From Trichomonas vaginalis G3 (lineage: Eukaryota > Parabasalia > Trichomonadida > Trichomonadidae): a stretch of DNA of 64,000 nt. The notes below the pieces were generated by a model that was not told the origin of the DNA, made no database searches, and was given only the letters and a program-made list of their open reading frames with translations. Within the stretch, counting starts at the first letter, position 1; each line of letters begins with the position of its first letter. The stretch is taken from positions 16,522,082 to 16,586,081 of the forward strand of contig NC_067207.1 in NCBI RefSeq assembly GCF_026262505.1, read 5' to 3'. Position numbers and translations under genes: made by a program. Shown in pieces: positions 17,470-26,861 of the stretch.

Positions 17470-19795
17470 GAAAAAGTGCAAGCTTTTCCCATTCTGCACA
17501 TATAGGTGCAGGGTGCCAGTGATAGACCCTGCATATATATGCGCAGAATGGGAAAAGTGTTTGCAACATTCGCATCGAAAGGTAAAAGTGCAAGCTTTTC
17601 CCATTCTGCACATATAGGTGCAGGGTGCCAGTGATAGACCCTGCATATATATGCGCAGAATGGGAAAAGTGTTTGCAACATTCGCATCGAAAGGTAAAAG
17701 TGCAAGCTTTTCCCATTCTGCACATATAGGTGCAGGGTGCCAGTGATAGACCCTGCATATATATGCGCAGAATGGGAAAAGTGTTTGCAACATTCGCATC
17801 GAAAGGTAAAAGTGCAAGCTTTTCCCATTCTGCACATATAGGTGCAGGGTGCCAGTGATAGACCCTGCATATATATGCGCAGAATGGGAAAAGTGTTTGC
17901 AACATTCGCATCGAAAGGTAAAAGTGCAAGCTTTTCCCATTCTGCACATATAGGTGCAGGGTGCCAGTGATAGACCCTGCATATATATGCGCAGAATGGG
18001 AAAAGTGTTTGCAACATTCGCATCGAAAGGTAAAAGTGCAAGCTTTTCCCATTCTGCACATATAGGTGCAGGGTGCCAGTGATAGACCCTGCATATATAT
18101 GCGCAGAATGGGAAAAGTGTTTGCAACATTCGCATCGAAAGGTAAAAGTGCAAGCTTTTCCCATTCTGCACATATAGGTGCAGGGTGCCAGTGATAGACC
18201 CTGCATATATATGCGCAGAATGGGAAAAGTGTTTGCAACATTCGCATCGAAAGGTAAAAGTGCAAGCTTTTCCCATTCTGCACATATAGATGCAGGGTGC
18301 CAGTGATACACCCTGCATATATATGCGCAGAATGGGAAAAGTGTTTGCAACATTCGCATCGAAAGGTAAAAGTGCAAGCTTTTCCCATTCTGCACATATA
18401 GGTGCAGGGTGCCAGTGATAGACCCTGCATATATATGCGCAGAATGGGAAAAGTGTTTGCAACATTCGCATCGAAAGGTAAAAGTGCAAGCTTTTCCCAT
18501 TCTGCACATATAGGTGCAGGGTGCCAGTGATAGACCCTGCATATATATGCGCAGAATGGGAAAAGTGTTTGCAACATTCGCATCGAAAGGTAAAAGTGCA
18601 AGCTTTTCCCATTCTGCACATATAGGTGCAGGGTGCCAGTGATAGACCCTGCATATATATGCGCAGAATGGGAAAAGTGTTTGCAACATTCGCATCGAAA
18701 GGTAAAAGTGCAAGCTTTTCCCATTCTGCACATATAGGTGCAGGGTGCCAGTGATAGACCCTGCATATATATGCGCAGAATGGGAAAAGTGTTTGCAACA
18801 TTCGCATCGAAAGGTAAAAGTGCAAGCTTTTCCCATTCTGCACATATAGGTGCAGGGTGCCAGTGATAGACCCTGCATATATATGCGCAGAATGGGAAAA
18901 GTGTTTGCAACATTCGCATCGAAAGGTAAAAGTGCAAGCTTTTCCCATTCTGCACATATAGGTGCAGGGTGCCAGTGATAGACCCTGCATATATATGCGC
19001 AGAATGGGAAAAGTGTTTGCAACATTCGCATCGAAAGGTAAAAGTGCAAGCTTTTCCCATTCTGCACATATAGGTGCAGGGTGCCAGTGATAGACCCTGC
19101 ATATATATGCGCAGAATGGGAAAAGTGTTTGCAACATTCGCATCGAAAGGTAAAAGTGCAAGCTTTTCCCATTCTGCACATATAGATGCAGGGTGCCAGT
19201 GATACACCCTGCATATATATGCGCAGAATGGGAAAAGTGTTTGCAACATTCGCATCGAAAGGTAAAAGTGCAAGCTTTTCCCATTCTGCACATATAGGTG
19301 CAGGGTGCCAGTGATAGACCCTGCATATATATGCGCAGAATGGGAAAAGTGTTTGCAACATTCGCATCGAAAGGTAAAAGTGCAAGCTTTTCCCATTCTG
19401 CACATATAGGTGCAGGGTGCCAGTGATAGACCCTGCATATATATGCGCAGAATGGGAAAAGTGTTTGCAACATTCGCATCGAAAGGTAAAAGTGCAAGCT
19501 TTTCCCATTCTGCACATATAGGTGCAGGGTGCCAGTGATAGACCCTGCATATATATGCGCAGAATGGGAAAAGTGTTTGCAACATTCGCATCGAAAGGTA
19601 AAAGTGCAAGCTTTTCCCATTCTGCACATATAGGTGCAGGGTGCCAGTGATAGACCCTGCATATATATGCGCAGAATGGGAAAAGTGTTTGCAACATTCG
19701 CATCGAAAGGTAAAAGTGCAAGCTTTTCCCATTCTGCACATATAGATGCAGGGTGCCAGTGATACACCCTGCACCTATGTGTACAGAATGGAAAA
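17470..19795. repeat. 112-bp palindromic tandem repeat, about 20 copies
   Basis: Units recur every 112 bases (for example GGTAAAAGTGCAAGC at 17581 and 17693). Each is a nested palindrome: TTCCCATTCTGC outside, TGCAGGGT/ACCCTGCA inside, closed by TGCGCAGAATGGGAA, with TTCGCATCGAAAGG between units. Most units are identical. A variant with GATGCAGGGTG and CACCCTGCAT, which pairs better, occurs at 18288, 19184 and 19744, that is 8 and then 5 units apart, so blocks were duplicated. Because 112 is not a multiple of three, all three minus-strand frames stay open for 2.3 kb; these frames are not genes. Confidence 0.95.
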
Positions 19796-20180
19796 ACTAT
19801 CTACTTTGAATATTCTGCATCCGAATCTCTTGGTCAATATACAATTAAATACAATGATCACATCGATATTTGGAGATACAATATAAGTATCTCCAAATGC
19901 CGATGTGATCATATATGATTGTCGATAAAAATCTGAAATCTCAAATAAGATGCAGATTAAAAAATGGATATGTGACCAAAATGAGTTTACAAACACAATA
20001 TAGAATATATATATAGATAACTCATTGTATTCAAAATGAAATAAAACAAAATTTTTGAAATTCATATCTTATATAAAACACATTATTCCTCAATTCTATA
20101 TGAGTAAATATGGCTTGATTAGTATAGATATATGCACATATATTTGGCCCCCAATATAAATTCTATGTTTTCGGGAAAGC
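19796..20180. other. Non-coding end of the 6-kb element
   Basis: It contains one clear palindrome, TGATCACATCGATATTTGGAGATAC with its complement (about 19850-19915), extended by imperfect outer arms to about 19930. The rest is AT-rich sequence with no credible gene. Confidence 0.6.
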
Positions 20181-20230
20181 AAAAGGTCCAATCGGTGTAT
20201 GATAAATTTCACCTCACATGGCACCACCCC

Positions 20231-20519
20231 GGAAAATTTCTATTTTTAAGTTTAGAATTTATAAAAGCTCCATCTAATATTGTTGTTGTACTAGGTAAAA
20301 CTGTGTAACTTTCTCCACAATTTGAACAGCAATAATAAATCTTGGTTTTATCATATGAATAAATTGCTTTGTTGTTATCACAATAAAAGTTATTGTTAGG
20401 GTTGTTAAAAATATCAAAAATTAGCGTTTTGAAGACACCATGGTGTCTTATAATTTTCCCTTCCTTATTGGCGTGTAGAAATAAATGCGCCAATAGATTG
20501 AAGAAGAATTGTTTTTCTC
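20231..20519 (-). pseudogene. BspA-like leucine-rich-repeat gene, upstream fragment
   Basis: The minus-strand frame includes I-Y-S-Y-D-K-T-K-I-Y-Y-C-C and Y-T-V-L-P-S-T-T-T-I-L-D-G-A-F-I, the typical junction between the N-terminal region and the LRR_5 repeats of trichomonad BspA-like surface proteins. The frame has no ATG: it is open from the MITE at 20520 and runs into the 6-kb element at 20230. The fragment is therefore truncated at both sides by insertions. Its frame continues correctly into 14206-14104. I infer an old surface-protein gene hit at least three times (Maverick A, the 6-kb element, and the MITE or a deletion). Confidence 0.8.
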
Positions 20520-20668
20520 TTAAGGGTGCCCTATAACGATAATGTAAACATCACAAAATTAACCTTATTAGAACTCGAATGAATGGATTATCCAGATTCT
20601 AGTTCTCAATATAATAGCCTTAAAAGTGCTTTTCTGAGGGTGGTGTATCGTCTATAGGGCACCCTTAA
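20520..20668. mobile_element. 149-bp MITE
   Basis: Perfect 16-bp inverted ends, TTAAGGGTGCCCTATA at 20520-20535 and its complement at 20653-20668, extended by CGAT with one base offset. There is no coding capacity. The TTAAGGGTGC start is shared with the larger element at 58945-59992, suggesting one family. Flanking duplication is unclear. Confidence 0.8.
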
Positions 20669-20671
20669 TGT

Positions 20672-21920
20672 GTAATAAACAGAAATTCATCAAAAGTGAC
20701 AGCTCTCAATTTTTTGACATTTGTAAATTCTAAATTGAATGAGAAAAATGAAATAATACTAAGCATAATACAATATTCTAGATTTAATTATAATTAGGAA
20801 AAAGTTAGTTTTGAGAGTACTTTTCATAGGCATATAGAATGAAATCTTCTGAAAAATAATATCACATAAACTCATATTATTTTCTAATATATAACTATTT
20901 TATATAAAAATCAAATTCAATGATCTTAAAAGCGAATGATAAACATCAAAATTTACGAATATAATGAGTGGGAATATAATGCTTATCTATCATAAAACCA
21001 TATGAAATATCAATTTTTGCTTTACGCCTAATTTTTGACGACAATTAGCAAAAATGTTAAATGTTAACACTCAGTCCATTTGAATATGAAAAATAAAATT
21101 GACTTTGATTAAATGTTTTTATTTATCATGCAATTCTTCTTGCGACCAAAGATTTGAATAAAATTTCAAAAAATAAGATAGCTTAAAAAATAATATACGG
21201 TAGTGTTTACTAATAGATGAATAGTATATAAATTCTATTAAAATGGATTTGATCCAAAAAAATATAAAACCAAAAATAATTGTTATAATTTAAATGAAGA
21301 AGTAATTTAAAACGATTTTATTTATGATCAAATTTTATATATTTTTTGGATCAAATCCATTTTAATAGAATTTATATACTATTCATCTATTAGTAAACAC
21401 TACCGTATATTATTTTTTAAGCTATCTTATTTTTTGAAATTTTATTCAAATCTTTGGTCGCAAGAAGAATTGCATGATAAATAAAAACATTTAATCAAAG
21501 TCAATTTTATTTTTCATATTCAAATGGACTGAGTGTTAACATTTAACATTTTTTGCTAATTGTCGTCAAAAATTAGGCGTAAAGCAAAAATTGATATTTC
21601 ATATGGTTTTATGATAGATAAGCATTATATTCCCACTCATTATATTCGTAAATTTTGATGTTTATCATTCGCTTTTAAGATCATTGAATTTGATTTTTAT
21701 ATAAAATAGTTATATATTAGAAAATAATATGAGTTTATGTGATATTATTTTTCAGAAGATTTTGTGTTCTTCTTCAAAATTTTATTTTTTTATTAAAAAG
21801 AATCTTTACAAAATATACATTTACTTTAATTAATATTTAAAAACGTGCTCTATCAAAAGTTCCAAAAATTCAATATTTTAGCTTTTCTGAGGTGTCACTT
21901 TTGATGAATTTCTGTTTACA
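20672..21920. mobile_element. 1.25-kb fold-back element
   Basis: Outer inverted ends read GTAATAAACAGAAATTCATC at 20672 and GATGAATTTCTGTTTAC ending near 21919, continuing as AAAAGTGACA. Inside lies a second, much longer inverted repeat: about 20842-21268 against about 21335-21762, almost identical apart from single-base indels, with a spacer of about 65 bases. No gene is visible. The near identity of the arms means recent formation or ongoing correction. Confidence 0.85.
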
Positions 21921-22198
21921 ACAATTTTAAGATTATTCTTCGAATATTAGCATTATTTTAATCTTGAAAATCATATTTTATGCTTAAAATTCATAACTGT
22001 TTATTTGAATGTCATTGCCTCAACTTGATGATATGTGAAATGCATGCACATCAAAAAATAGGCAACCATTCCGACAAAATGAAAGATTTCTCGGAATATA
22101 ATAGTTGGAAAAGAAGGTATTTAAGACGTTTATATGTTAAAATTCATAAAAGTGTAATAATAAATTCCTTACATCGCCATATTCGTTGACAAAAAAAA
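21921..22198. other. AT-rich region upstream of SAPS gene
   Basis: A 69-codon frame (21980-22189) lies here but has no recognisable domain, has host-atypical composition and ends 9 bases before the SAPS start, so I treat it as a chance frame. The stretch should contain the SAPS promoter, but no clean initiator is seen right before the ATG. Confidence 0.4.
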
Positions 22199-24619
22199 AT
22201 GTGGGGAGTGAAAACTAAAATAGATACTCTCCTCGAAGATCCAAAAGTAACTGTTGAAGAGCTGTTGAAATGTGATGATATTCAAGGACTTTATAGAATG
22301 AACTCTCCAAAGCTTGTTAGCTTTTTAACACAGCCAAATACAATCAAAGAGATGTTCAACATATTAAAAAAGTCAAACAACTTCCAGTTCGTAAGGAAAA
22401 TCCTCGGATTACACATTTCTCCTAATACAACTATAATTCATACAATTATTGAATCAGGAAATCTTGTTGACTCTCTGCTATCGGTATTAGCGTGTGAAAA
22501 TGAGATCCATAGATATGTTACAGGCGCTGTTGCTAGTATTGTATTAAAAATGTTTGAAAATTGGCCAAGAGATACTTATAACATTTTATCAAGCACATCA
22601 AACAATTATAACAGATTAATAAAGGCATCACATATTCCAGGAATCTTCCACTTACTAAATAGGTTCGTTACAGACAGCGAAACCCAAAATTCAGGGAAAA
22701 TCTTTGTATGGATTTTATATTTATCTTTGATGGATGAGCACGGACCAGGATGCAAAGTTCCTAATACTGTTGTCAGTAGTCCTTGTTACAACAAAAAACC
22801 TTTACGACTTCAACCAATTCACCGCAGCAAATGCTTAGAATTACTTTGCGCCTACTTTAATGAATTTATCGATGACTCTACAGATATTTTCAATGCAGTT
22901 AATACTGGTTTACCCTTACTTTTACAAGATTCGTCTGATGACCACGAAAGAGCGATGGTTTTCAAGCTTGGCCTCACTCTTAATCCAAATCAAGTTCTTG
23001 GCCTTGCCGCCGTATCAATTGTGAACTGTTTTAAGTCATCTGATATTTTATTACAGTATTCTTTATTATATATCACTGCTTTTGAAGTCAATATAGGATA
23101 TAAATCAATAGAACTGTTCTTATATCGTCTTTTATCCTCAAAAAGTTATAATAATTTTGTTATGATCGCAGCATCTAAGATGTTGGCTTCAATTATAGCG
23201 GAAAGCCATGACAGAATATTAATAGAAAACGTTAAACAGATTGTTGGCCACTGTTTCCAAAAAGAAAGTTCATTAGCTATGAAATCTTTCAGATCTTCCC
23301 TTTTAATTGCAACAAAAGGTGAAGAAATAGATACAGAGTCCGAGACATCAGGAGATAGAGTGGATGAATCAGCTTTTATGTTCGATAGAATCAAAATTGA
23401 TCAATCTTTTATTTCATCTCTCCAAAGTAAAGCGAATGTCATCGACCAAAACAAGTCATTTGTACCACAGTTCTCGGTTCGAGAGCTCTGGCGTGGTGAT
23501 GACATACCAAAAATGGAAAAATTATTTAGAACTTTGGAAAAGATCGATTACACATCAAAGAAAGCCCAACAGAAGCCACAAAGTCAACAACAAAAGCCAA
23601 AGGAACAACCCAAAGAGCAGCCACCACAAAGAAAACCCGCATTAAGACAAATTCAATCTGATGACGAAGAATTCGCTTTGGAAGAGATAGAAGTAACAGA
23701 TCCAGCACCACCACAAACACAGATATCATTCCCGCCATCTCCTGGCCGACCATTTGTCGAAATTTCTTCTGGAAGTGGTCCTCTCACTGTTCAAGAGTCA
23801 ACAAAGGAACCACGACCTCTTGTAGAAGTTCCTAAAGACTTCAAGCCTATTCCTAAGGTCTTGCATCTCAATCCTGCCTCTCCAAGAGTCGCATTACGAA
23901 GAAATGCTGATCCATTTGCGGAAAAAGTCAGTCCAAGAAGCAATGGAAGCAAGAAACATGAAACACCAAATCGTAAAAGGCCATCACCACTAAAAAGAGA
24001 TGCAATTTCCAGTGATTCAGACTCAGATTCCGAAGATTCTTCGTCAGATGACTACGAATACGAATATGTCGAGATAGATGAAGACGAACAAGACGAGATA
24101 ATGGGCAAAGCAAAGAAGAATGAAGCTCCTAAAAAAGATGAGCCTCAGAACATCCAAAAAGTCAGAGAAATGATATACAACCAATTATCAAAATCTTCTT
24201 CAGAAAATTCAAAGGATGTAAACAAAAGTGAAAAATCTTCAAAAAGTGACAAAACAAAGAATAGTGAATCCAAGCGAAATAGCCCTAAAAAGAGCAGCAA
24301 AGGTAAATATAACATTGAGAAAGTTGTTGATGACATGTTTATTGAACCAACAATGAAGAAACCGACATTAAATAGAAGAGTATTAGTTGTTGAAGTGCCG
24401 GAGAGAGTCGTCAAGCTCAAGGTTTGTCTCCTTGACTGTTTCGACGATCTGTCAAGCGTAATGGCTCCTTCAGAAGATAAAACACCAAAAACTTTAGATC
24501 CTGAACCAGTTTCTACGAAACGTCGTACGCATAGGCATAACTCAGTGGTTAGAACTTTGCCTGGCGATGAAATTAAAGAAGAAAAGAAGAGATCGCACAA
24601 GCATAAGTCTCCACAATAA
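22199..24619 (+). CDS. SAPS-domain protein, PP6 regulatory subunit-like
   Basis: An 806-residue host protein. The N-terminus (V-E-E-L-L-K-C-D-D-I, then N-S-P-K-L-V-S-F-L-T-Q-P and I-K-E-M-F-N-I-L) matches the SAPS (SIT4-associated protein) domain, an all-helical repeat scaffold that binds the PP6/Sit4 phosphatase catalytic subunit. The helical region runs to about residue 430. The rest is low-complexity: Gln/Pro-rich (about 440-490), Ser/Asp/Glu-rich acidic (about 600-640) and Lys/Ser-rich, as in other SAPS proteins with disordered tails. The stop is within CAATAAAAAT, consistent with the UAAA-type polyadenylation signal described for trichomonads. The frame is intact. Family assignment is by motif reading. 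Confidence 0.78.
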   Translation: MWGVKTKIDTLLEDPKVTVEELLKCDDIQGLYRMNSPKLVSFLTQPNTIKEMFNILKKSNNFQFVRKILGLHISPNTTIIHTIIESGNLVDSLLSVLACENEIHRYVTGAVASIVLKMFENWPRDTYNILSSTSNNYNRLIKASHIPGIFHLLNRFVTDSETQNSGKIFVWILYLSLMDEHGPGCKVPNTVVSSPCYNKKPLRLQPIHRSKCLELLCAYFNEFIDDSTDIFNAVNTGLPLLLQDSSDDHERAMVFKLGLTLNPNQVLGLAAVSIVNCFKSSDILLQYSLLYITAFEVNIGYKSIELFLYRLLSSKSYNNFVMIAASKMLASIIAESHDRILIENVKQIVGHCFQKESSLAMKSFRSSLLIATKGEEIDTESETSGDRVDESAFMFDRIKIDQSFISSLQSKANVIDQNKSFVPQFSVRELWRGDDIPKMEKLFRTLEKIDYTSKKAQQKPQSQQQKPKEQPKEQPPQRKPALRQIQSDDEEFALEEIEVTDPAPPQTQISFPPSPGRPFVEISSGSGPLTVQESTKEPRPLVEVPKDFKPIPKVLHLNPASPRVALRRNADPFAEKVSPRSNGSKKHETPNRKRPSPLKRDAISSDSDSDSEDSSSDDYEYEYVEIDEDEQDEIMGKAKKNEAPKKDEPQNIQKVREMIYNQLSKSSSENSKDVNKSEKSSKSDKTKNSESKRNSPKKSSKGKYNIEKVVDDMFIEPTMKKPTLNRRVLVVEVPERVVKLKVCLLDCFDDLSSVMAPSEDKTPKTLDPEPVSTKRRTHRHNSVVRTLPGDEIKEEKKRSHKHKSPQ

Positions 24620-25003
24620 AAATATTTGTTATTTTTTGTTACTTAAATTCATTTTTATAGATCTATTGACAATCTCGCTCGAAGTTTACTATTTGTGATC
24701 ATATTGCCATATCATAATTATTTGAAATTTTACGATTATTCTGTTGATTCTCTCTTTTTATGCATTAGAAACATTTTAACACGAAATTTTACATGTAAAA
24801 CAACTTAGCATAGTTTCTTGTTAAAGACACAAACCTATCTTTAACTTTCGATGAAGAAATTCTCAAATTTGAAGTGAACTGTCAAATGTAAAGATCATAA
24901 ATTTTATTCATTTGATATACTGCAATAGACAAATAAAATTTTCATGTTTGTAAATCAGATTTTAGATTGAATGGAGAACCGGAAATGTGACCTGTAAATG
25001 GTC
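24620..25003. other. Intergenic region SAPS to NDP kinase
   Basis: AT-rich spacer with no frame of interest and no repeats. It should contain the 3' end of the SAPS transcript and upstream promoter sequence of the NDP kinase gene. Confidence 0.5.
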
Positions 25004-25020
25004 TCTTCACTTTCATTCGT
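25004..25020 (+). promoter_or_regulatory. Trichomonad initiator (Inr) of NDP kinase
   Basis: TCTTCACTTTCATTCGT lies immediately before the ATG. It fits the TCA-Y-(T/A) initiator consensus known from Trichomonas vaginalis and predicts a leader of only about a dozen bases. Confidence 0.7.
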
Positions 25021-25434
25021 ATGTCTGAGGAACAACATACCTATGCTATGATCAAGCCAGGTTACGAAAAGTACTGGGGTAAGGTCATCGACCGCATTGA
25101 ACAGGAAGGCCTTCACATCGTTCAGATGAAGACAATGAGATTCGATATGGATTTCGCTTCCAAGTTCTATGCTGAACACGTTGGCAAGGCTTTCTTCGCT
25201 GATCTTGCCGGCTACATGACATCTGGCACAATTGTTGCTTTAGAACTCGCTGGTCCAAACGCTATTGCTAAATGGCGTGAAATCATTGGCCCGACAAAGA
25301 AGGAAGTCGCTGTCGAGAAGGCACCAAACTCACTCCGTGCTCTCTATGCTCGTTCTACAACAGAGAACCTTTGCCACGGTTCTGATGCACCAGAAACAGC
25401 TGCTCGTGAAATCGCCTTAGTCTTTGGCAAGTAA
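25021..25434 (+). CDS. ndk: Nucleoside diphosphate kinase
   Basis: A 137-residue enzyme that moves the gamma-phosphate of ATP to nucleoside diphosphates through a phosphohistidine. It starts with the T-Y-A-M-I-K-P-G strand, continues with the K-V-I-D-R-I-E-Q-E-G-L helix, and carries the active-site N-L-C-H-G-S-D, with the catalytic His near residue 117, followed by S-D-A-P-E-T-A-A-R-E-I. Length is slightly short compared with the usual 150 because the C-terminus is trimmed. No signal peptide, so it is cytosolic. Codon use is richer in C/G at third positions than in the neighbouring mobile elements, as expected for a highly expressed host gene. The stop is followed by AAAAC (TAAA overlap). Confidence 0.98.
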   Translation: MSEEQHTYAMIKPGYEKYWGKVIDRIEQEGLHIVQMKTMRFDMDFASKFYAEHVGKAFFADLAGYMTSGTIVALELAGPNAIAKWREIIGPTKKEVAVEKAPNSLRALYARSTTENLCHGSDAPETAAREIALVFGK

Positions 25435-25870
25435 AAACTTGTGATTCTACATCTATTATCATAATTATTAATCATTTTTTCTTATTTTTTGAGGTTTTAA
25501 TTCAGGAATCGGAAATTATATCTTTATTTATTAACATTCAGAATATTATCGTGTCCAGAAAATCAAAATAGCTAAAATTTGAAATTATTAATAGAGTTTG
25601 CCAATTGATTGATGTATTTTGTATTCATCAATATATAGAATGGTGAGAAAAATAACAATATAGAATGTTAAAATCATTGTGTCAATGATATCATAATCAA
25701 AGACCTCATAAAAGAGAAGAAGAAAAATAAAAAAATTGATTCATTGAATAATTTTATAACCCAAAAGAGGGAGGAATTTTTATTCTTTGATATATAGCTA
25801 TTAAAGCTAAAAATGGTGCTTATTAACATATATTTATGAAATAATATAATAATTTTCATGAAAATACATT
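25435..25870. other. Convergent intergenic spacer
   Basis: AT-rich DNA between the convergent NDP kinase and DUF1963 genes. I see no gene, repeat or structured element. Confidence 0.5.
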
Positions 25871-26644
25871 TTAACAGCATTGCCAAATTAAATAAAATGT
25901 ATATGGCTTGTCGTTGGATATCCATAGCTGAGCAGTTCCAGCATCTCCCCACATCATTGTAAAACTTGTTTGATCATCACCTTCTAAATTCATTATATAT
26001 GTTGCTGGGACAGATGGTTCCTCAGGGAATTGAACAAATTCTGGAAATCCATCAAAATAACATAAACTTTTAGTATTACGAAGTTTTTGAGGTACTTCCC
26101 AATAGTCTAGGTCGGGGAATTCTCTTGTTATATCCGGGAAACCGCTACTGTTAATGACTGGCTGAACAATATATTTTGAAAAAATTGCAGACTGAATGTA
26201 TGGATTGTCAGTTTTCACAGGCTCTAACTTAAGATTAGGTATTTCTTCTTTACTGTAAATTCTGCATTTGAGGATGTTTTCAGAATCAATTGGTAAATCG
26301 TCTCCGCATAGGAATAAAACTATGAGAGATTCTTGTAATTCAACAGGAAACTTTCTTTGAACTACTGGTGGAAGATCAGGAATATATAGTTGTCCTAAAA
26401 CTTCCATTTGTTGGTTGCAATCTTCGCATATTGGAATGAAATTATCACCGACTTCTTTTGGTAAGTAAGGAACTGAACCGCCAAACTTGCTAACTGCTGG
26501 TTTATCTGCATCTTTAAAATCGCATTCCAAAAAAATCCCATTTTTTACCTGTCCAACTGAATCAGCGTAATAGATGTACCTTTTTTGTTCATCTGATAAT
26601 GCACTAACATCATATTGATCAAGGATTTTTTTATCGCTACTCAT
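25871..26644 (-). CDS. DUF1963 (YwqG-like) protein
   Basis: A 257-residue protein with the DUF1963 pattern: S-K-F-G-G-S-V-P-Y-L-P near residue 53, C-x-D-C and M-E-V-L-G-Q-L-Y near 75-90, a central strand-rich part, and a C-terminal W-G-D-A-G-T-A-Q-L-W-I. DUF1963 proteins are widespread in bacteria and protists; their biochemical role is not established. The gene is convergent with ndk and tandem with IFT46. A TCATTTGGAT initiator-like stretch lies about 25 bases before the ATG. No membrane segment or signal peptide is seen. Confidence 0.85.
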   Translation of the reverse strand: MSSDKKILDQYDVSALSDEQKRYIYYADSVGQVKNGIFLECDFKDADKPAVSKFGGSVPYLPKEVGDNFIPICEDCNQQMEVLGQLYIPDLPPVVQRKFPVELQESLIVLFLCGDDLPIDSENILKCRIYSKEEIPNLKLEPVKTDNPYIQSAIFSKYIVQPVINSSGFPDITREFPDLDYWEVPQKLRNTKSLCYFDGFPEFVQFPEEPSVPATYIMNLEGDDQTSFTMMWGDAGTAQLWISNDKPYTFYLIWQCC

Positions 26645-26861
26645 ATAGTTTTTTTTTTATATCCAAATGAAATAATCACTAAAAGAAAAATGTTTGTAAC
26701 AGTAGATGAGCAGTACATTTCTTGCGAATTATGGTGATTGGTAAAAAAAATAAAATTTGAAATTCATCAAGGCAACTCATAATTGGTAATAAAAATAGTT
26801 GATCTCGATATCTGTTCAGTTTGTCAGTAAAAAACTCACAAATTTTTATATTTATTCTACA

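Larger units (their letters stand above)
14207..20230. mobile_element. 6.0-kb non-autonomous inverted-repeat element, MULE-like
   Basis: The ends are inverted copies of about 50 bp: GGGGTTGTGCCATGTGAGG at 14207 and its near complement ending at 20230, each continuing to ATACACCGATTGGACC. The flanks are GGAAGATTT (14198-14206) and GGAAAATTT (20231-20239), a 9-bp duplication with one change, as expected for Mutator-like elements. Inside I find no transposase, only hairpin arrays, a nested element and AT-rich sequence. It splits a BspA-like gene in frame. The family assignment rests on the 9-bp duplication and long inverted ends only. Confidence 0.85.

Noticed and set aside
17388-19774. Three overlapping minus-strand open frames of about 770-780 codons
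   Set aside because: They arise because a stop-free 112-bp unit is repeated about 20 times; each frame cycles through the same three translations, and the underlying structure is a palindrome.
20520-20668. tRNA or small structured RNA gene
   Set aside because: Perfect terminal inverted repeats and no cloverleaf or conserved tRNA elements indicate a MITE; I found no tRNA or rRNA gene in the window.
21980-22189. A 69-codon gene just upstream of the SAPS gene
   Set aside because: No domain, no promoter block, and it ends 9 bases before the SAPS ATG; more likely upstream sequence.
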